Assembly: GCA_928721565.1 (NCBI GenBank)
Contig: OV788638.1
Coordinates: 62,001 to 126,000 of the forward strand
Direction of reading: 5' to 3'
Source of the DNA: an uncultured Clostridia bacterium
GTDB lineage: Bacteria; Bacillota; Clostridia; TANB77; CAG-508
Length of the DNA stretch: 64,000 nt
This document shows positions 20,501 through 35,500 of this stretch, in pieces; position 1 is the stretch's first letter; each line of letters opens with the position of its first letter. The position numbers and the translations under genes are program-made. The notes beneath the pieces were generated by a model. The model searched no databases. It saw nothing but the letters and a program-made list of their open reading frames with translations, and was not told where the DNA came from.

Positions 20501-23500
20501 ATTCCTTCTGGGAATGTAATACTCATTGGTCCACTGTAGTTTCTATATTTTGCTCCTGTTGCAATGTCTGTTTCTTGCAAACCTCCTATTACCAATCTGT
20601 ATTTTTCTCCTATTTTTACAGGTTCTGCTGAATCTTCACGTGTTTCTGTAACATCCTCTATTTTTGTTATTTCTTTTGTTATATTTGCATCTGGTATTTG
20701 TGTGTCTGCATCTAATAGTTTTACAATTATACCATCTTTTTTATTTATAACTGTTGATGCATCAAAATATTTGTCTATTACAGAGAATTCTACTGTTAGT
20801 GTTTTGTTTGTTTGATCAATATTTCCATCTGTATATACATATGTGAATTCTGGTTTGATAAAGTCTGTAAACATTGCATTTGCTGTGTTTTTGTCTACTT
20901 TTGTTGTGTCTGTTATTGTGTTGTCTGCTCTTGCTCCATCATCTGTTATTGTGATGTTTTTGTTTCCATATTTATCTGCCAAACTTTTTTGTGCTACTTC
21001 GACTGTTATATTTCCACTCCACTCGATATAGTTCTTTCCTGTTCTTCTTGATATTTCTGCAAAGTTTGATAGTGTTACTTCTTGCAATATGTCTTTTGCT
21101 CCTGTTTTTGCATTTGTTGTTTGTGTTGCTGTTCCTACTTCTTTTGTTACTATATCTGTTATGTCTGTTCCTTCTATTAGTACTTTTATGTTTCCTGCTG
21201 ATAATGCACTTGTTACATCACTTGTGTATTCATTTGCACTAACTGCTGTGTTTGTTGTTCCTCTTAGTTTGATTTTTATTTTTGGCGTGTTTGCATCTGC
21301 TGTGTCTATTGTTGTTCCTTCTTTTATCCATTCTGTTCTGTATTTTGGATTTATTGTTCCTCTTGTGTAGCTTATTGCTGATGTTGTTGCATCTGTATTT
21401 AATTTAAAGTTATTTTTATCTTGAAATATTGCTTCTGGTGCATATATTACTAATTTCCCATATTTTCCTGCATTCCAACAAAAATATGAATTATCTTCAG
21501 GTATTTGAGTAAATGCTGGACCTAAGTCTAATGTTAATAATGCTTGATTTCCTGTAAGTCTAAACATATTAGTCATGCTAGTAACTTTACTTGTATAAAA
21601 TTTATCTCCTAAATCTAATGAACTTAATTTCATAACTCCTGTCTCATTAAACATAGCTGACATTTTTTGAACATTACTTGTATCAAACTTATCTCCTAAT
21701 TTCAAGCTTTCCATTAATGTATATCCAGTGTCTTGGAACATATACCCCATATTTTTTACTTTGCTTGTATCAAAATTGAATCCTAAATCTAATGTTTTTA
21801 ATGCTGTATATCCAGTATGGTCAAACATCATCTCCATAGTAATTACATTACTTGTATTAAATTTACTTTCCAAATTCAATTCAGTCATTGCTGTGTATCC
21901 TGTATCCATAAACATTGCTTCCATATTTGTTACATTACTTGTATTAAATTTGTCTCCTAAATCTAGACTTGTCATTGCTGTATATCCTGTTCCAAAAAAC
22001 ATATAACTCATATCAGTTACATTACTTGTATCAAATTTATCTCCTAAGTTCAGACTTGTCATTGCTCTATATCCTGTATTTGTAAACATCCTATTCATAT
22101 TTGTTACATTAGTTGTATTTAATAATCCTATATTTGTAATTGTTTCTGTTGCAGTGCAGTTCTCCCCAGCTCCAATATATGCAAATAAATAACTTGAATC
22201 TACATTAGCAGAAATTTCGCCTTCACTTGCAATATATACCTTTTGAGTTCCATTAGAATTGCTTGTTTCATTCCATGCCAATATTGACCCATCTTGTTGA
22301 GCTGAAACATCCCATGCTGTATCATTTTTATACGTCTTAGTTGATATGTCAAAAACAGATGTTGGTATATTATTTAAAAATGTTACATTATCAATATTCT
22401 GTCTTTCAAGTGTAGTATTACCTAAAAATCCACTATCAGCATTTTGTTCTGTATTTGTTGTCTTTAAAGCATTATAAATCATAATATCAGTATCTTCGTT
22501 AGTATTACCAGACTTATCTGTAAGAGTACCTGCTGGTATTCTAACTTTAACCTGATTTTTATCTGTCGGATAATTAGAAACAGAAATTGTATATTGCACT
22601 CCATATTGTACATTAGAAGTATTTCCATTTTCACTTCTCTCTTCTGTCAAGTTTGTTGCAGAACTTAAGTTTACTGTAGTTCCAGTAGTTTCAGCTCCAT
22701 CTACAAATACTTTTATTTTGTCTTTAGTTAAACTATTACTTGCATAATATTTATCTGTACCATTAACAACTATTGTTGCTGTTTTGCTTTTCATATCAAC
22801 TGTTCCAGTTGATTTTTCCCATATTGGTCTTACAAGGTCTATAATCTCTTCTGATCCTTCTCCACCTGGCAAGTCAATACCTGTAGTTATTGTTGTAGTT
22901 TTATTTGTATTATTTGAATCATCTTTAATCTTATCTGCATCAATTGTAACTGTAATAACACCACTGTAGTCTAAATATTTATCTCCTTCTTTTATTTGCA
23001 ATTGTTCTAGATTAGATAATGTTAATGTATATCTCTTTCCAATCTTTTTTGAACTTCCATTAACAACTTCCTTTAAAGTTTCATCACTTAAACTTCTTGT
23101 TATTTCACTCCATTCAGGAGTTTTTCCATCAATTTTTATTGTTAAATCTGATAAAGTTAATTTAGCATTTTCTGAATAATAGTATTTATCTGTTACATCA
23201 AATATTAATTTTACTGATTTTGCTGATTTGTCAATTACTGTATTTGCATTTTTGTATATTACAATTGGTTTTATAAAGTCTACAAAATCTCCTGTTATTT
23301 CTGTCTTATCATTTGTATTATTAGAATCATCCTTTACTGCTGAATCTGCAATTTCTATTGAAACGGTACCACTGTAGTCTTTGTAATTCTTGTTTGTTGC
23401 AATACTTGCTTGTTCAAAATTAGATAATACTAATTGATATTGCTGTCCTATAACTTTTGATGTACCATTTATTGTTTCACTAATATCAGAAAGTTTTGTA

Positions 23501-26500
23501 AGTGTTTTTGTTATAGTTGATACAGCTTCTCCATCAATTTTTGTGGTTATTTTATCTGCAGTTAGTTCATTTGTTGTATCTAAATATTTATCTGTTACAT
23601 TAAATATTATTGTTTCTGTTCCAGCCACTGAATCTTTTGTTGATGAAACTTTTGTTATTTCTGGCTTGATAAAATCTACTTTTCCAATTTCTAGCTCTAA
23701 TTCTTGGTTAATATTTCCTGACTTATCTAATAATGTGCCTTCTGGAATTTTGATTTTTGTAGTTCCACTGTATTCTCTATATGATCTTCCACTTGCTTTA
23801 AATACTTCATCTGTTTCTGGCCAGTTGTCTATTGTTAATGTGTATTTTACTCCACATAATTGAAGAGTTCCGTCTCTTGTTTCAGTTACTGGCGTTTTAC
23901 CACTTAATGTTTTTGTAACATTTGCTTTACTAGTTATTTCCACTCCATCTACAAATAGCTGAATTTTGTCTGCTGTTAATAATGAATTTGAATAATATTT
24001 GTCTGTTCCTAGTAGGTCTACTGTTACTTTTTTATTTGCCTTATCTATTTTTAGATTTTGTGTTCTCCATTCTGGTTTTACAACATCTACTATCTCTTGG
24101 TTTCCTGTATTATCAGGATTGTTTACACCTATTGTTATTGTTTGAGCATTGCTTGTATTCTTAGATTTGTCTGATGCAACTCCTACTGGAAATGTAATGC
24201 TCATTGGTCCACTGTAATTATTATAGTTTCCTGCAGAATCTTTTTGTTCTAATCCACTTATTGTCAACTCATATTTTTCCCCAATTTTTACATCTTCTCC
24301 GTTTCTACTTTCTGTAATATCTTGAGTTTTTACTAATTTTTTTGTTAAGTTTGGAATGTTTGTATTTGTATCTAGTAATTTTACTGTTATTCCTGTTGGG
24401 TCATAACTTCCATCTGAAAGTGTTTTCCATGATGTATGGTCAAAATATTTATCCGTTATAGAAAATTCTACTGTTAATGTCTGTTTTTCTTTATTTATGT
24501 TTTCATCTGAATAGATATATGTGAACTCTGGTTTGATAAAGTCTGCAAACATTGAATTTGCTGTGTTTTGGTCAACTTGAGTTGTGTCTGTTATTTTGTT
24601 GTCTGCTCTTGCTCCATCTTCTGTTGTTTCTACGTTTTTATTTCCGTATTTATCTGATAAACTTTTTTGTGCTACTTCTATTGTTATGTTTCCACTCCAC
24701 TCTTTATAGCTTTTTCCTGTTCTTCTTGATATTTCTGCAAAGTTTGATAGTGTTACTTCTTGCAATATGTCTTTTGCTCCTGTTTTTGCATTTGTTGTTT
24801 GTGTTGCTGTTCCTACTTCTTTTGTTACTATATCTGTTATGTCTGTTCCTTCTATTAGTACTTTTATGTTTCCTGCTGATAATGCACTTGTTACATCACT
24901 TGTGTATTCATTTGCACTAACTGCTGTGTTTGTTGTTCCTCTTAGTTTGATTTTTATTTTTGGCGTGTTTGCATCTGCTGTGTCTATTGTTGTTCCTTCT
25001 TTTATCCATTCTGTTCTGTATTTTGGATTTATTGTTCCTCTTGTGTAGCTTATTGCTGATGTTGTTGCATCTGTATTTAATTTAAAGTTATTTTTATCTT
25101 GAAATATTGCTTCTGGTGCATATATTACTAATTTCCCATATTTTCCTGCATTCCAACAAAAATATGAATTATCTTCAGGTATTTGAGTAAATGCTGGACC
25201 TAAGTCTAATGTTAATAATGCTTGATTTCCTGTAAGTCTAAACATATTAGTCATGCTAGTAACTTTACTTGTATAAAATTTATCTCCTAAATCTAATGAA
25301 CTTAATTTCATAACTCCTGTCTCATTAAACATAGCTGACATTTTTTGAACATTACTTGTATCAAACTTATCTCCTAATTTCAAGCTTTCCATTAATGTAT
25401 ATCCAGTGTCTTGGAACATATACCCCATATTTTTTACTTTGCTTGTATCAAAATTGAATCCTAAATCTAATGTTTTTAATGCTGTATATCCAGTATGGTC
25501 AAACATCATCTCCATAGTAATTACATTACTTGTATTAAATTTACTTTCCAAATTCAATTCAGTCATTGCTGTGTATCCTGTATCCATAAACATTGCTTCC
25601 ATATTTGTTACATTACTTGTATTAAATTTGTCTCCTAAATCTAGACTTGTCATTGCTGTATATCCTGTTCCAAAAAACATATAACTCATATCAGTTACAT
25701 TACTTGTATCAAATTTATCTCCTAAGTTCAGACTTGTCATTGCTCTATATCCTGTATTTGTAAACATCCTATTCATATTTGTTACATTAGTTGTATTTAA
25801 TAATCCTATATTTGTAATTGTTTCTGTTGCAGTGCAGTTCTCCCCAGCTCCAATATATGCAAATAAATAACTTGAATCTACATTAGCAGAAATTTCGCCT
25901 TCACTTGCAATATATACCTTTTGAGTTCCATTAGAATTGCTTGTTTCATTCCATGCCAATATTGACCCATCTTGTTGAGCTGAAACATCCCATGCTGTAT
26001 CATTTTTATACGTCTTAGTTGATATGTCAAAAACAGATGTTGGTATATTATTTAAAAATGTTACATTATCAATATTCTGTCTTTCAAGTGTAGTATTACC
26101 TAAAAATCCACTATCAGCATTTTGTTCTGTATTTGTTGTCTTTAAAGCATTATAAATCATAATATCAGTATCTTCGTTAGTATTACCAGACTTATCTGTA
26201 AGAGTACCTGCTGGTATTCTAACTTTAACCTGATTTTTATCTGTCGGATAATTAGAAACAGAAATTGTATATTGCACTCCATATTGTACATTAGAAGTAT
26301 TTCCATTTTCGCTTCTCTCTTCTGTCAAGTTTGTTGCAGAACTTAAGTTTACTGTAGTTCCAGTAGTTTCAGTTCCATCTACCAATACTTTGATTTTATC
26401 TTTAGTTAAACTATTACTTGCATAATATTTATCTGTACCATTAACAACTATTGTTGCTGTTTTGTTTTTCAAATCTACTGTTGCAGTTGATTTTTTCCAT

Positions 26501-29500
26501 ATTGGTCTTACAACATCTATAATTTCTTTTGAACCTTCTCCACCTGGTAAATCAATACCTGTAGTTATTGTTGTAGCTTTATTTGTATTATTTGAATCAT
26601 CTTTAACCTTATTTGCATCAATTGCAACTGTAATAACACCACTGTAGTCTAAATATTTATCTCCTTCTTTTATTTGCAATTGTTCTAGATTAGATAATGT
26701 TAATGTATATCTCTTTCCAATCTTTTTTGAACTTCCATTAACAACTTCCTTTAAAGTTTCATCACTTAAACTTCTTGTTATTTCACTCCATTCAGGAGTT
26801 TTTCCATCAATTTTTATTGTTAAATCTGATAAAGTTAATTTAGCATTTTCTGAATAATAGTATTTATCTGTTACATCAAATATTAATTTTACTGATTTTG
26901 CTGATTTGTCAATTACTGTATTTGCATTTTTGTATATTACAATTGGTTTTATAAAGTCTACAAAATCTCCTGTTATTTCTGTCTTATCATTTGTATTATT
27001 AGAATCATCCTTTACTGCTGAATCTGCAATTTCTATTGAAACGGTACCACTGTAGTCTTTGTAATTCTTGTTTGTTGCAATACTTGCTTGTTCAAAATTA
27101 GATAATACTAATTGATATTGCTGTCCTATAACTTTTGATGTACCATTTATTGTTTCACTAATATCAGAAAGTTTTGTAAGTGTTTTTGTTATAGTTGATA
27201 CAGCTTCTCCATCAATTTTTGTGGTTATTTTATCTGCAGTTAGTTCATTTGTTGTATCTAAATATTTATCTGTTACATTAAATATTATTGTTTCTGTTCC
27301 AGCCACTGAATCTTTTGTTGATGAAACTTTTGTTATTTCTGGCTTGATAAAATCTACTTTTCCAATTTCTAGCTCTAATTCTTGGTTAATATTTCCTGAC
27401 TTATCTAATAATGTGCCTTCTGGAATTTTGATTTTTGTAGTTCCACTGTATTCTCTATATGATCTTCCACTTGCTTTAAATACTTCATCTGTTTCTGGCC
27501 AGTTGTCTATTGTTAATGTGTATTTTACTCCACATAATTGAAGAGTTCCGTCTCTTGTTTCAGTTACTGGCGTTTTACCACTTAATGTTTTTGTAACATT
27601 TGCTTTACTAGTTATTTCCACTCCATCTACAAATAGCTGAATTTTGTCTGCTGTTAATAATGAATTTGAATAATATTTGTCTGTTCCTAGTAGGTCTACT
27701 GTTACTTTTTTATTTGCCTTATCTATTTTTAGATTTTGTGTTCTCCATTCTGGTTTTACAACATCTACTATCTCTTGGTTTCCTGTATTATCAGGATTGT
27801 TTACACCTATTGTTATTGTTTGAGCATTGCTTGTATTCTTAGATTTGTCTGATGCAACTCCTACTGGAAATGTAATGCTCATTGGTCCACTGTAATTATT
27901 ATAGTTTCCTGCAGAATCTTTTTGTTCTAATCCACTTATTGTCAACTCATATTTTTCCCCAATTTTTACATCTTCTCCGTTTCTACTTTCTGTAATATCT
28001 TGAGTTTTTACTAATTTTTTTGTTAAGTTTGGAATGTTTGTATTTGTATCTAGTAATTTTACTGTTATTCCTGTTGGGTCATAACTTCCATCTGAAAGTG
28101 TTTTCCATGATGTATGGTCAAAATATTTATCCGTTATAGAAAATTCTACTGTTAATGTCTGTTTTTCTTTATTTATGTTTTCATCTGAATAGATATATGT
28201 GAACTCTGGTTTGATAAAGTCTGCAAACATTGAATTTGCTGTGTTTTGGTCAACTTGAGTTGTGTCTGTTATTTTGTTGTCTGCTCTTGCTCCATCTTCT
28301 GTTGTTTCTACGTTTTTATTTCCGTATTTATCTGATAAACTTTTTTGTGCTACTTCTATTGTTATGTTTCCACTCCACTCTTTATAGCTTTTTCCTGTTC
28401 TTCTTGATATTTCTGCAAAGTTTGATAGTGTTACTTCTTGCAATATGTCTTTTGCTCCTGTTTTTGCATTTGTTGTTTGTGTTGCTGTTCCTACTTCTTT
28501 TGTTACTATATCTGTTATGTCTGTTCCTTCTATTAGTACTTTTATGTTTCCTGCTGATAATGCACTTGTTACATCACTTGTGTATTCATTTGCACTAACT
28601 GCTGTGTTTGTTGTTCCTCTTAGTTTGATTTTTATTTTTGGTGTGTTTGCATCTGCTGTGTCTATTGTTGTTCCTTCTTTTATCCATTCTGTTCTGTATT
28701 TTGGATTTATGGTTCCTGTTGTTAGTTCTATTGTTGTTTCTGAGTCTGTGCCTGTTTTGAAGTGTGTGCTGTCTTGGAATATTGCTTCTGGTGCTTGAAC
28801 TTCTAATGCATCTGCTTTTCCTGTGTCAGTGAACATATCTGTGTTTTTGTCTGCTATTTGGGTAAATGCTGGTCCTAGGTCTAATGATGTCATTGATGTT
28901 TGTCCTGTTTGATAGAACATGTCAGCCATATATATTACATTGTTTGTATCAAATTTGTCCCCTAAGTCTAAGCTTGTCATTGCCGTTTGTCCTGTTTTAT
29001 TAAACATATTACTCATATTAGTTACATTACTTGTATCAAATTTGTCTCCTAAATATAAACTTGTCATTGCTGTATTTCCAGTTCTATAGAACATTTGAGT
29101 CATATCAGTCACCTTGCTTGTGTCAAATTTATCTCCTAAGTCTAATCTTGTCATTGCTTTCTGTCCTGTTCCCAAAAACATACCTGTCATATACATCACA
29201 TTACTTGTATCAAATTTGTCACCCAATTCCAGACTTGTCATCGCTGTATTTCCCGTTTGTCCAAACATACCTTCCATATTTGTTACACTACTTGTATCAA
29301 ATTTATTTCCTAAGTTCAGACTTGTCATTGCCTTATATCCTGTATCTGCAAACATGTACTCCATATTAGTTACACTACTTGTATTTAATAATCCTATATT
29401 TGTAATTGTTTCTGTTGCAGTGCAGTTCTCCCCAGCTCCAATATATTTAAATAAATGACTTGAATCTACATTAGCAGAAATTTCGCCTTCACTTGCAATA

Positions 29501-32500
29501 TACACTTTTTGTGCACCATTACTATTGCTTGTTTCACTCCAAGCTAGTATTGAACCATCTTGTTGTGCTGATACGTCCCATATATTGTTATAAATCTTTA
29601 CATCATAGACATTCATATTAACAAATGCCCCTACAGGATCTGGAACATCACCTTTTGGATTACATCCAATTGACATTACTGTATCATAAAGTGGATCTTT
29701 TATACTTCCTGATGTTGCTGTTTTTGCAGCTAATACGCCATCAATATATAGCATTACATTTTTACCATCATATATTCCTGTAAGACGTACCTTTTTTCCT
29801 GCAGTTAATGGTTCCTCACACACAGCTCTAACATACTGATTCTCTTCAGTAATATATACTGCAAATCTAGGGGTTCCGTCATATAGATATAATTCAATAC
29901 CTCCTACATCTAAGTTACCTAATATTGTTCTTTCTCCTTCTTGTATTGTATTTAAAGAAATTGTCGTATCAACCATTACTTTGCTATTAGGGAAACTCAT
30001 TTGTCCAAGATTTACCCAATCATCAACACCATCAAGTTGTAAATATCCGTCTTTCCAAACTGCTCCATTAATAGTTCCATCATTGCTTCCATTTAAATCC
30101 TTCCATGTTGTTGCAGTACTACTGTACCCATTTCCGGTATTATTTTCAGAACTGTATCTATTTGTTGCTCTTATTGATGATAGTCCACCTTTCATAAATG
30201 TTACATTTTCAATGTTCTTTCTTTCAAGTGTAGTATTACCTAAAAATCCACTTGTAAAAGCTGTTTCTGTCTTTGTTGTTACCAAAGCATTATAAATCAT
30301 AATATCAGTATCTTCGTTAGTATTACCAGACTTATCTGTAAGAGTACCTGCTGGTATTCTAACTTTAACCTGATTTTTATCTGTCGGATAATTAGAAACA
30401 GAAATTGTATATTGCACTCCATATTGTACATTAGAAGTATTTCCATTTTCACTTCTCTCTTCTGTCAAGTTTGTTGCAGAACTTAAGTTTACTGTAGTTC
30501 CAGTAGTTTCAGCTCCATCTACAAATACTTTTATTTTGTCTTTAGTTAAACTATTACTTGCATAATATTTATCTGTACCATTAACAACTATTGTTGCTGT
30601 TTTGCTTTTCATATCAACTGTTCCAGTTGATTTTTCCCATATTGGTCTTACAAGGTCTATAATCTCTTCTGATCCTTCTCCACCTGGCAAGTCAATACCT
30701 GTAGTTATTGTTGTAGTTTTATTTGTATTATTTGAATCATCTTTAATCTTATCTGCATCAATTGTAACTGTAATAACACCACTGTAGTCTAAATATTTAT
30801 CTCCTTCTTTTATTTGCAATTGTTCTAGATTAGATAATGTTAATGTATATCTCTTTCCAATCTTTTTTGAACTTCCATTAACAACTTCCTTTAAAGTTTC
30901 ATCACTTAAACTTCTTGTTACTTTGGTCCAATCCGGAATTTTTCCATCAATTTTTATTGTTAAATCTGATAAAGTTAATTTAGCATTTTCTGAATAATAG
31001 TATTTATCTGTTACATCAAATATTAATTTTACAGATTTTGCTGATTTGTCAATTACTGTATTTGCATTTTTGTATATAATTGTTGGTACTATAGTGTCAA
31101 TAAACATATTACCATCTGCATTTTGATTATGATTTGTTGAATCTTTTATTGTTGTATTTTGTAATACTGTTCCATTTTCTAATGTTATGTTTTTATTTCC
31201 ATATGAGTCTGTTAATGTTGAATTATCTATTTCTAAAGAAACATTTCCACTCCATTCTTTAAAGCTCTTTCCACTTTGGAATCCTGCTTGTTCCAAATTT
31301 GATAATGTTATTGTTTGTATTACATCTTTTGCTCCTGTTGTTGTATTTGTTCCTTGTGTTGCTGTTCCCATATCTATACTTATATCGTTTGTTGCGTTTT
31401 CTCCATCAATTAATACTTTTACATTATTTTTTTCTAATGATGTTGTTACGTCACTTGTGTATTCTTTTGCTGATACTTCTGGGTTTGTTGTTCCTCTTAA
31501 TGTTATTTTCATTGTTTTTTCTGTTGTGTTTACTTCTACATTTTCTTTTGTCCATTCTGTTCTGTATTTTGGATTTATTGTTCCTGTTGTTAGTTCTATT
31601 GTTGTTGTAGAATTTGTATTTGCTCTAAAATGTGTTGTGTCTTTGAATATTGCTTCTGGTGCTTGGATTACTAGTGAGCCTGATTTGCCTGTGTTACTAA
31701 ACATCTTTTCAGTTGCTTCATGTTTAGGGACATTTGATCCATATGTTGTTATTGGATCTCTACTTCCTGTTGGAATATTAACAAAAGCTGGTCCTAAATC
31801 TATTGTTGTTACATTTGTATTTCCAAAGTTCATAAACATACAATACATGTCAGTTACATTATTAGTATTAAATTTATCTCCTAATTTTAATGTCTTAGTA
31901 GACGTTTGTCCTGCTCTTTCAAACATTCCCACCATAGTTGTTACTTTGCTTGTATCAAATTTGTCTCCTAAATCTATCACTTCTAATACATTTGCAAAAC
32001 TTACAAACATTCCATACATATCTGTAACATTACTTGTATCAAACTTATCTCCAAAACTAAAGTCCGTCATTGAATACTGTCCTGTACCAGCAAACATCCA
32101 CATCATAGTTGTTACTTTACTTGTATCAAATTTGTTTCCTAATTTTAAACTAGTCATTTTCTGTCTTCCAACTTCACCAAACATTGCCATCATATTTGTA
32201 ACATTGCTTGTGTCAAAGTTTTCTCCAAGATCTAAACTTTTCAATTTCATTTCACCACAATGTGGAAACATAAAGCCCATATTTGTAACTTTACTAGTAT
32301 TAAATTTAGATCCAAGATTAAGTTCTGTCATTGAATTGTATCCACAATACCAAAACATATTAAACATATTAGTTACATTGCTTGTATCAAAATTTGTTCC
32401 CAAATCTAATTTTGTCATTGATTTATATCCTGTATAATAAAATACTCTGTACATACTTGTTACATTACTTGTGTTTAGCAATCCAATATTTGTAATTGTT

Positions 32501-35500
32501 TCTGTTGCTGTACAATTGTCTGAATATCCTATATAGTTGAACAAACAGTCTGAATTTTCATTAGCATATATTGTTTTTTCACTTCCAATATATACTTTTA
32601 GCGCTCCACTTGCTTGTTTTTCTACCCAGCCCATAATTGAGCTATTTTCTTCTGCAGATACATCCCACATACTTACTTCTGTTTCTGATAATGCTTTGTC
32701 ATAAATGTTTACTTTATAAACATTCATCTTTGCAAATTGTCCATCTCCAGATGTGCTTCCAGATGGGTTACATCCTATTGCCATTACAGTGTTATTATCA
32801 GACTTTTTTATTGTTCCTGAAACAGCAGTTTTTGCTACTAATGTTCCATTTACGTATATCTTCAAGCTTGTTCCATCATATGTTGATGTAAGACGTGTTT
32901 TCACTCCTGTTTTTATAGCATTTGTTGCTCTTGCATAATAATATGTTCCTCCAATATTTACTGATGTACATGGAACTCCATCTTTTAGAAAAAGTTCCGT
33001 TCCTCCTGCTTGTACATTCGCAAGTATCTCTACATTTCCTGATTGTATTTGATTTATCTCAATTGTAGCATCTAATGTTACTTGATTAGTGAAATTCATT
33101 TGCCCTAAGTTTACCCAGTCATCTACACCATCTAAAATTAAGTATCCTGTTCCCCAAGCTCCTCCATTGATAGTTCCATCTTGATTTCCTGCAATAGCTT
33201 TCCATGTTGTTACATTACTATCAAATCCAGACCCTGTGTTATACATAGAGTCATATGCATATAATGGTGCTGTTTCACTTGGAACAGTATTTGTAAATGT
33301 TACATTTTCAATATTTTGTCTTTGTATTCCTGTATTTCCTAAAAATCCACTTGTTGCTTCTGTTTCTGTATCTGTTGTTTTTAGTGTTCCTGGTTGAAGT
33401 GTTGTATTAAATGTTCCTCTTACATATTGAACTGTTGTTGATGAATTTGAATTCAATTTTGCATTATGTCTGTCTTTATACAATTCTGATGATATATATA
33501 TTATTGCTCCTGATTTTCCACAGTCTTTGAATATTCCATCATATGCTTTTCCTTGCCAATTAGTAAGATTTATATCTCCATCTGGTATATTTTTAAATGC
33601 TATTCCTAAATCTAATGTTTCCATTGCTTCATAGCCACACTTATAAAACATATTATGCATATCTGTTACTTTACTTGTATTAAATTTGTCACCTAAATTT
33701 AGTTTTTTCAATGCTTTATATCCTGTCTCATAAAACATTGTATTCATATCTGTTACATTACTTGTGTCAAAATTTGATCCTAGGTTTAATGTTGTCATTG
33801 ATGTATATCCACATCTCGCAAACATCCAATCCATTGTTGTTACTTTGCTTGTATTAAATTTGCTACCAAAACTCAATGCTGTCATATTATAATATCCACA
33901 TTCAGCAAACATCCCTTGCATATTTGTAACACTGCTTGTATCAAAATTTGATCCTAAGTCAAGTGTTGTTAAATTAGAATATCCAAAAGCATGAAACATT
34001 CCCTTCATATTAGTTACTTTGCTTGTATTAAATTTGTCTCCTAAACTAAACGTTGTTACTAAATGTGCTGCACTTTCAAACATTCCTTCCATATTTGTTA
34101 CATTGCTAGTGTCAAATTTACTTCCTAAATTTATCTCAGATAAACTATCCATTCCGCAGTGCCAAAACATGTAATCCATGTCAGTTACTTTACTTGTGTC
34201 AAAGTTTGCTCCAAGATTAAGTTTTTTTAACGTATATGGTCCTATATCAGAAAACATTTCTCTCATATTTGTAACATTACTTGTGTCAAAAGTATCTCCT
34301 AAATCTAAGCTTGTCATTGCATGATAGCCAGTAGAAGAAAACATATTATGCATATCTGTTACTTTACTTGTATTTAAATATCTAAGATTCGTAATTGTCT
34401 CTGTTGCTGTACAATTGTCTGAAAGTCCTATACAAGAAAATAAATAACTTGAATCTTCATTTGCATAAATAGTTCCTGAACTTCCAATATATACTTTATA
34501 TGTTCCATTAGCTTGTGTTTCATACCATGCTAATATTGAACCATTTCCTTCTTCTGATACATCCCATTTTGTTGAGTTTGCTCCTGATGTACTGTCTAAT
34601 AGTGTTACATTGTCTATATTTTGTCTTTGTATGCTTGTGTTTCCCAAAAAACCACTTGTTTTTTCTGTTTCTGTATTTGTTGTTTTTAGTGTTCCATCTT
34701 TTGCTATTTTCTTAAATGTTCCATTTGTATATGTTATTTTTGTTGTTGATGTCGAATTTAATTTTATATTTGTGCTATCTACATATATGTCTTTGGATAC
34801 ATAAATTATACAACCAGATTGTCCACAGCCATCGAATATCTCATTAATAGTCCCCCCAAAGTCCGATTTACAATCTGAAATATTGGTAAATGCTGTTCCC
34901 AAGTTCAAGCTTGTCATTTTTTCATATCCACAACTATTAAACATATATTCCATACATTCAGATTTACTTGTATTAAATTTATCTCCCAACTCCAAACTTG
35001 TCATTTTTTTATATCCTGTATTCATAAACATTCCAGCCATAAATGTTACTTTGCTTGTATCAAATTTTTTTCCTAAGTTTAATTGGGTCATTTCATTGTA
35101 TCCACAATCTCCAAACATTTCATCCATAAAAGTAACATTACTTGTATCAAAATTGTCCCCTAAGTCTAAAGTTGTCATTGCATGATATCCAGTATATTCA
35201 AACATAGATGACATTTGTGTTACTTTGCTTGTGTTTAGATATTTTAAATTTGTAATAGTTTCTGTTGATGTGCATTTATCTCCACTTCCGATATTAGCAA
35301 ATAAATAACTTGAATCTGTATTTGCATATATTGTTCCACTTTCACTTCCAATATAAACTTTATATGTTCCATTGGCTTGTGTTTCATACCATGCTAGTAT
35401 TGATCCATCTCCTGTTTCTGATACATCCCATTTTGTTGAATTTGCTCCTGATGTGCTATTTACAAATGTTACATTATCAATGTTCTGTCTTTGTATACTT

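Noticed and set aside
31187..32437. A 416-codon plus-strand frame
   Set aside because: It is long only because the opposite DUF285 and Ig-like repeats lack stop codons in this frame. There is no ribosome binding site and no recognisable protein.
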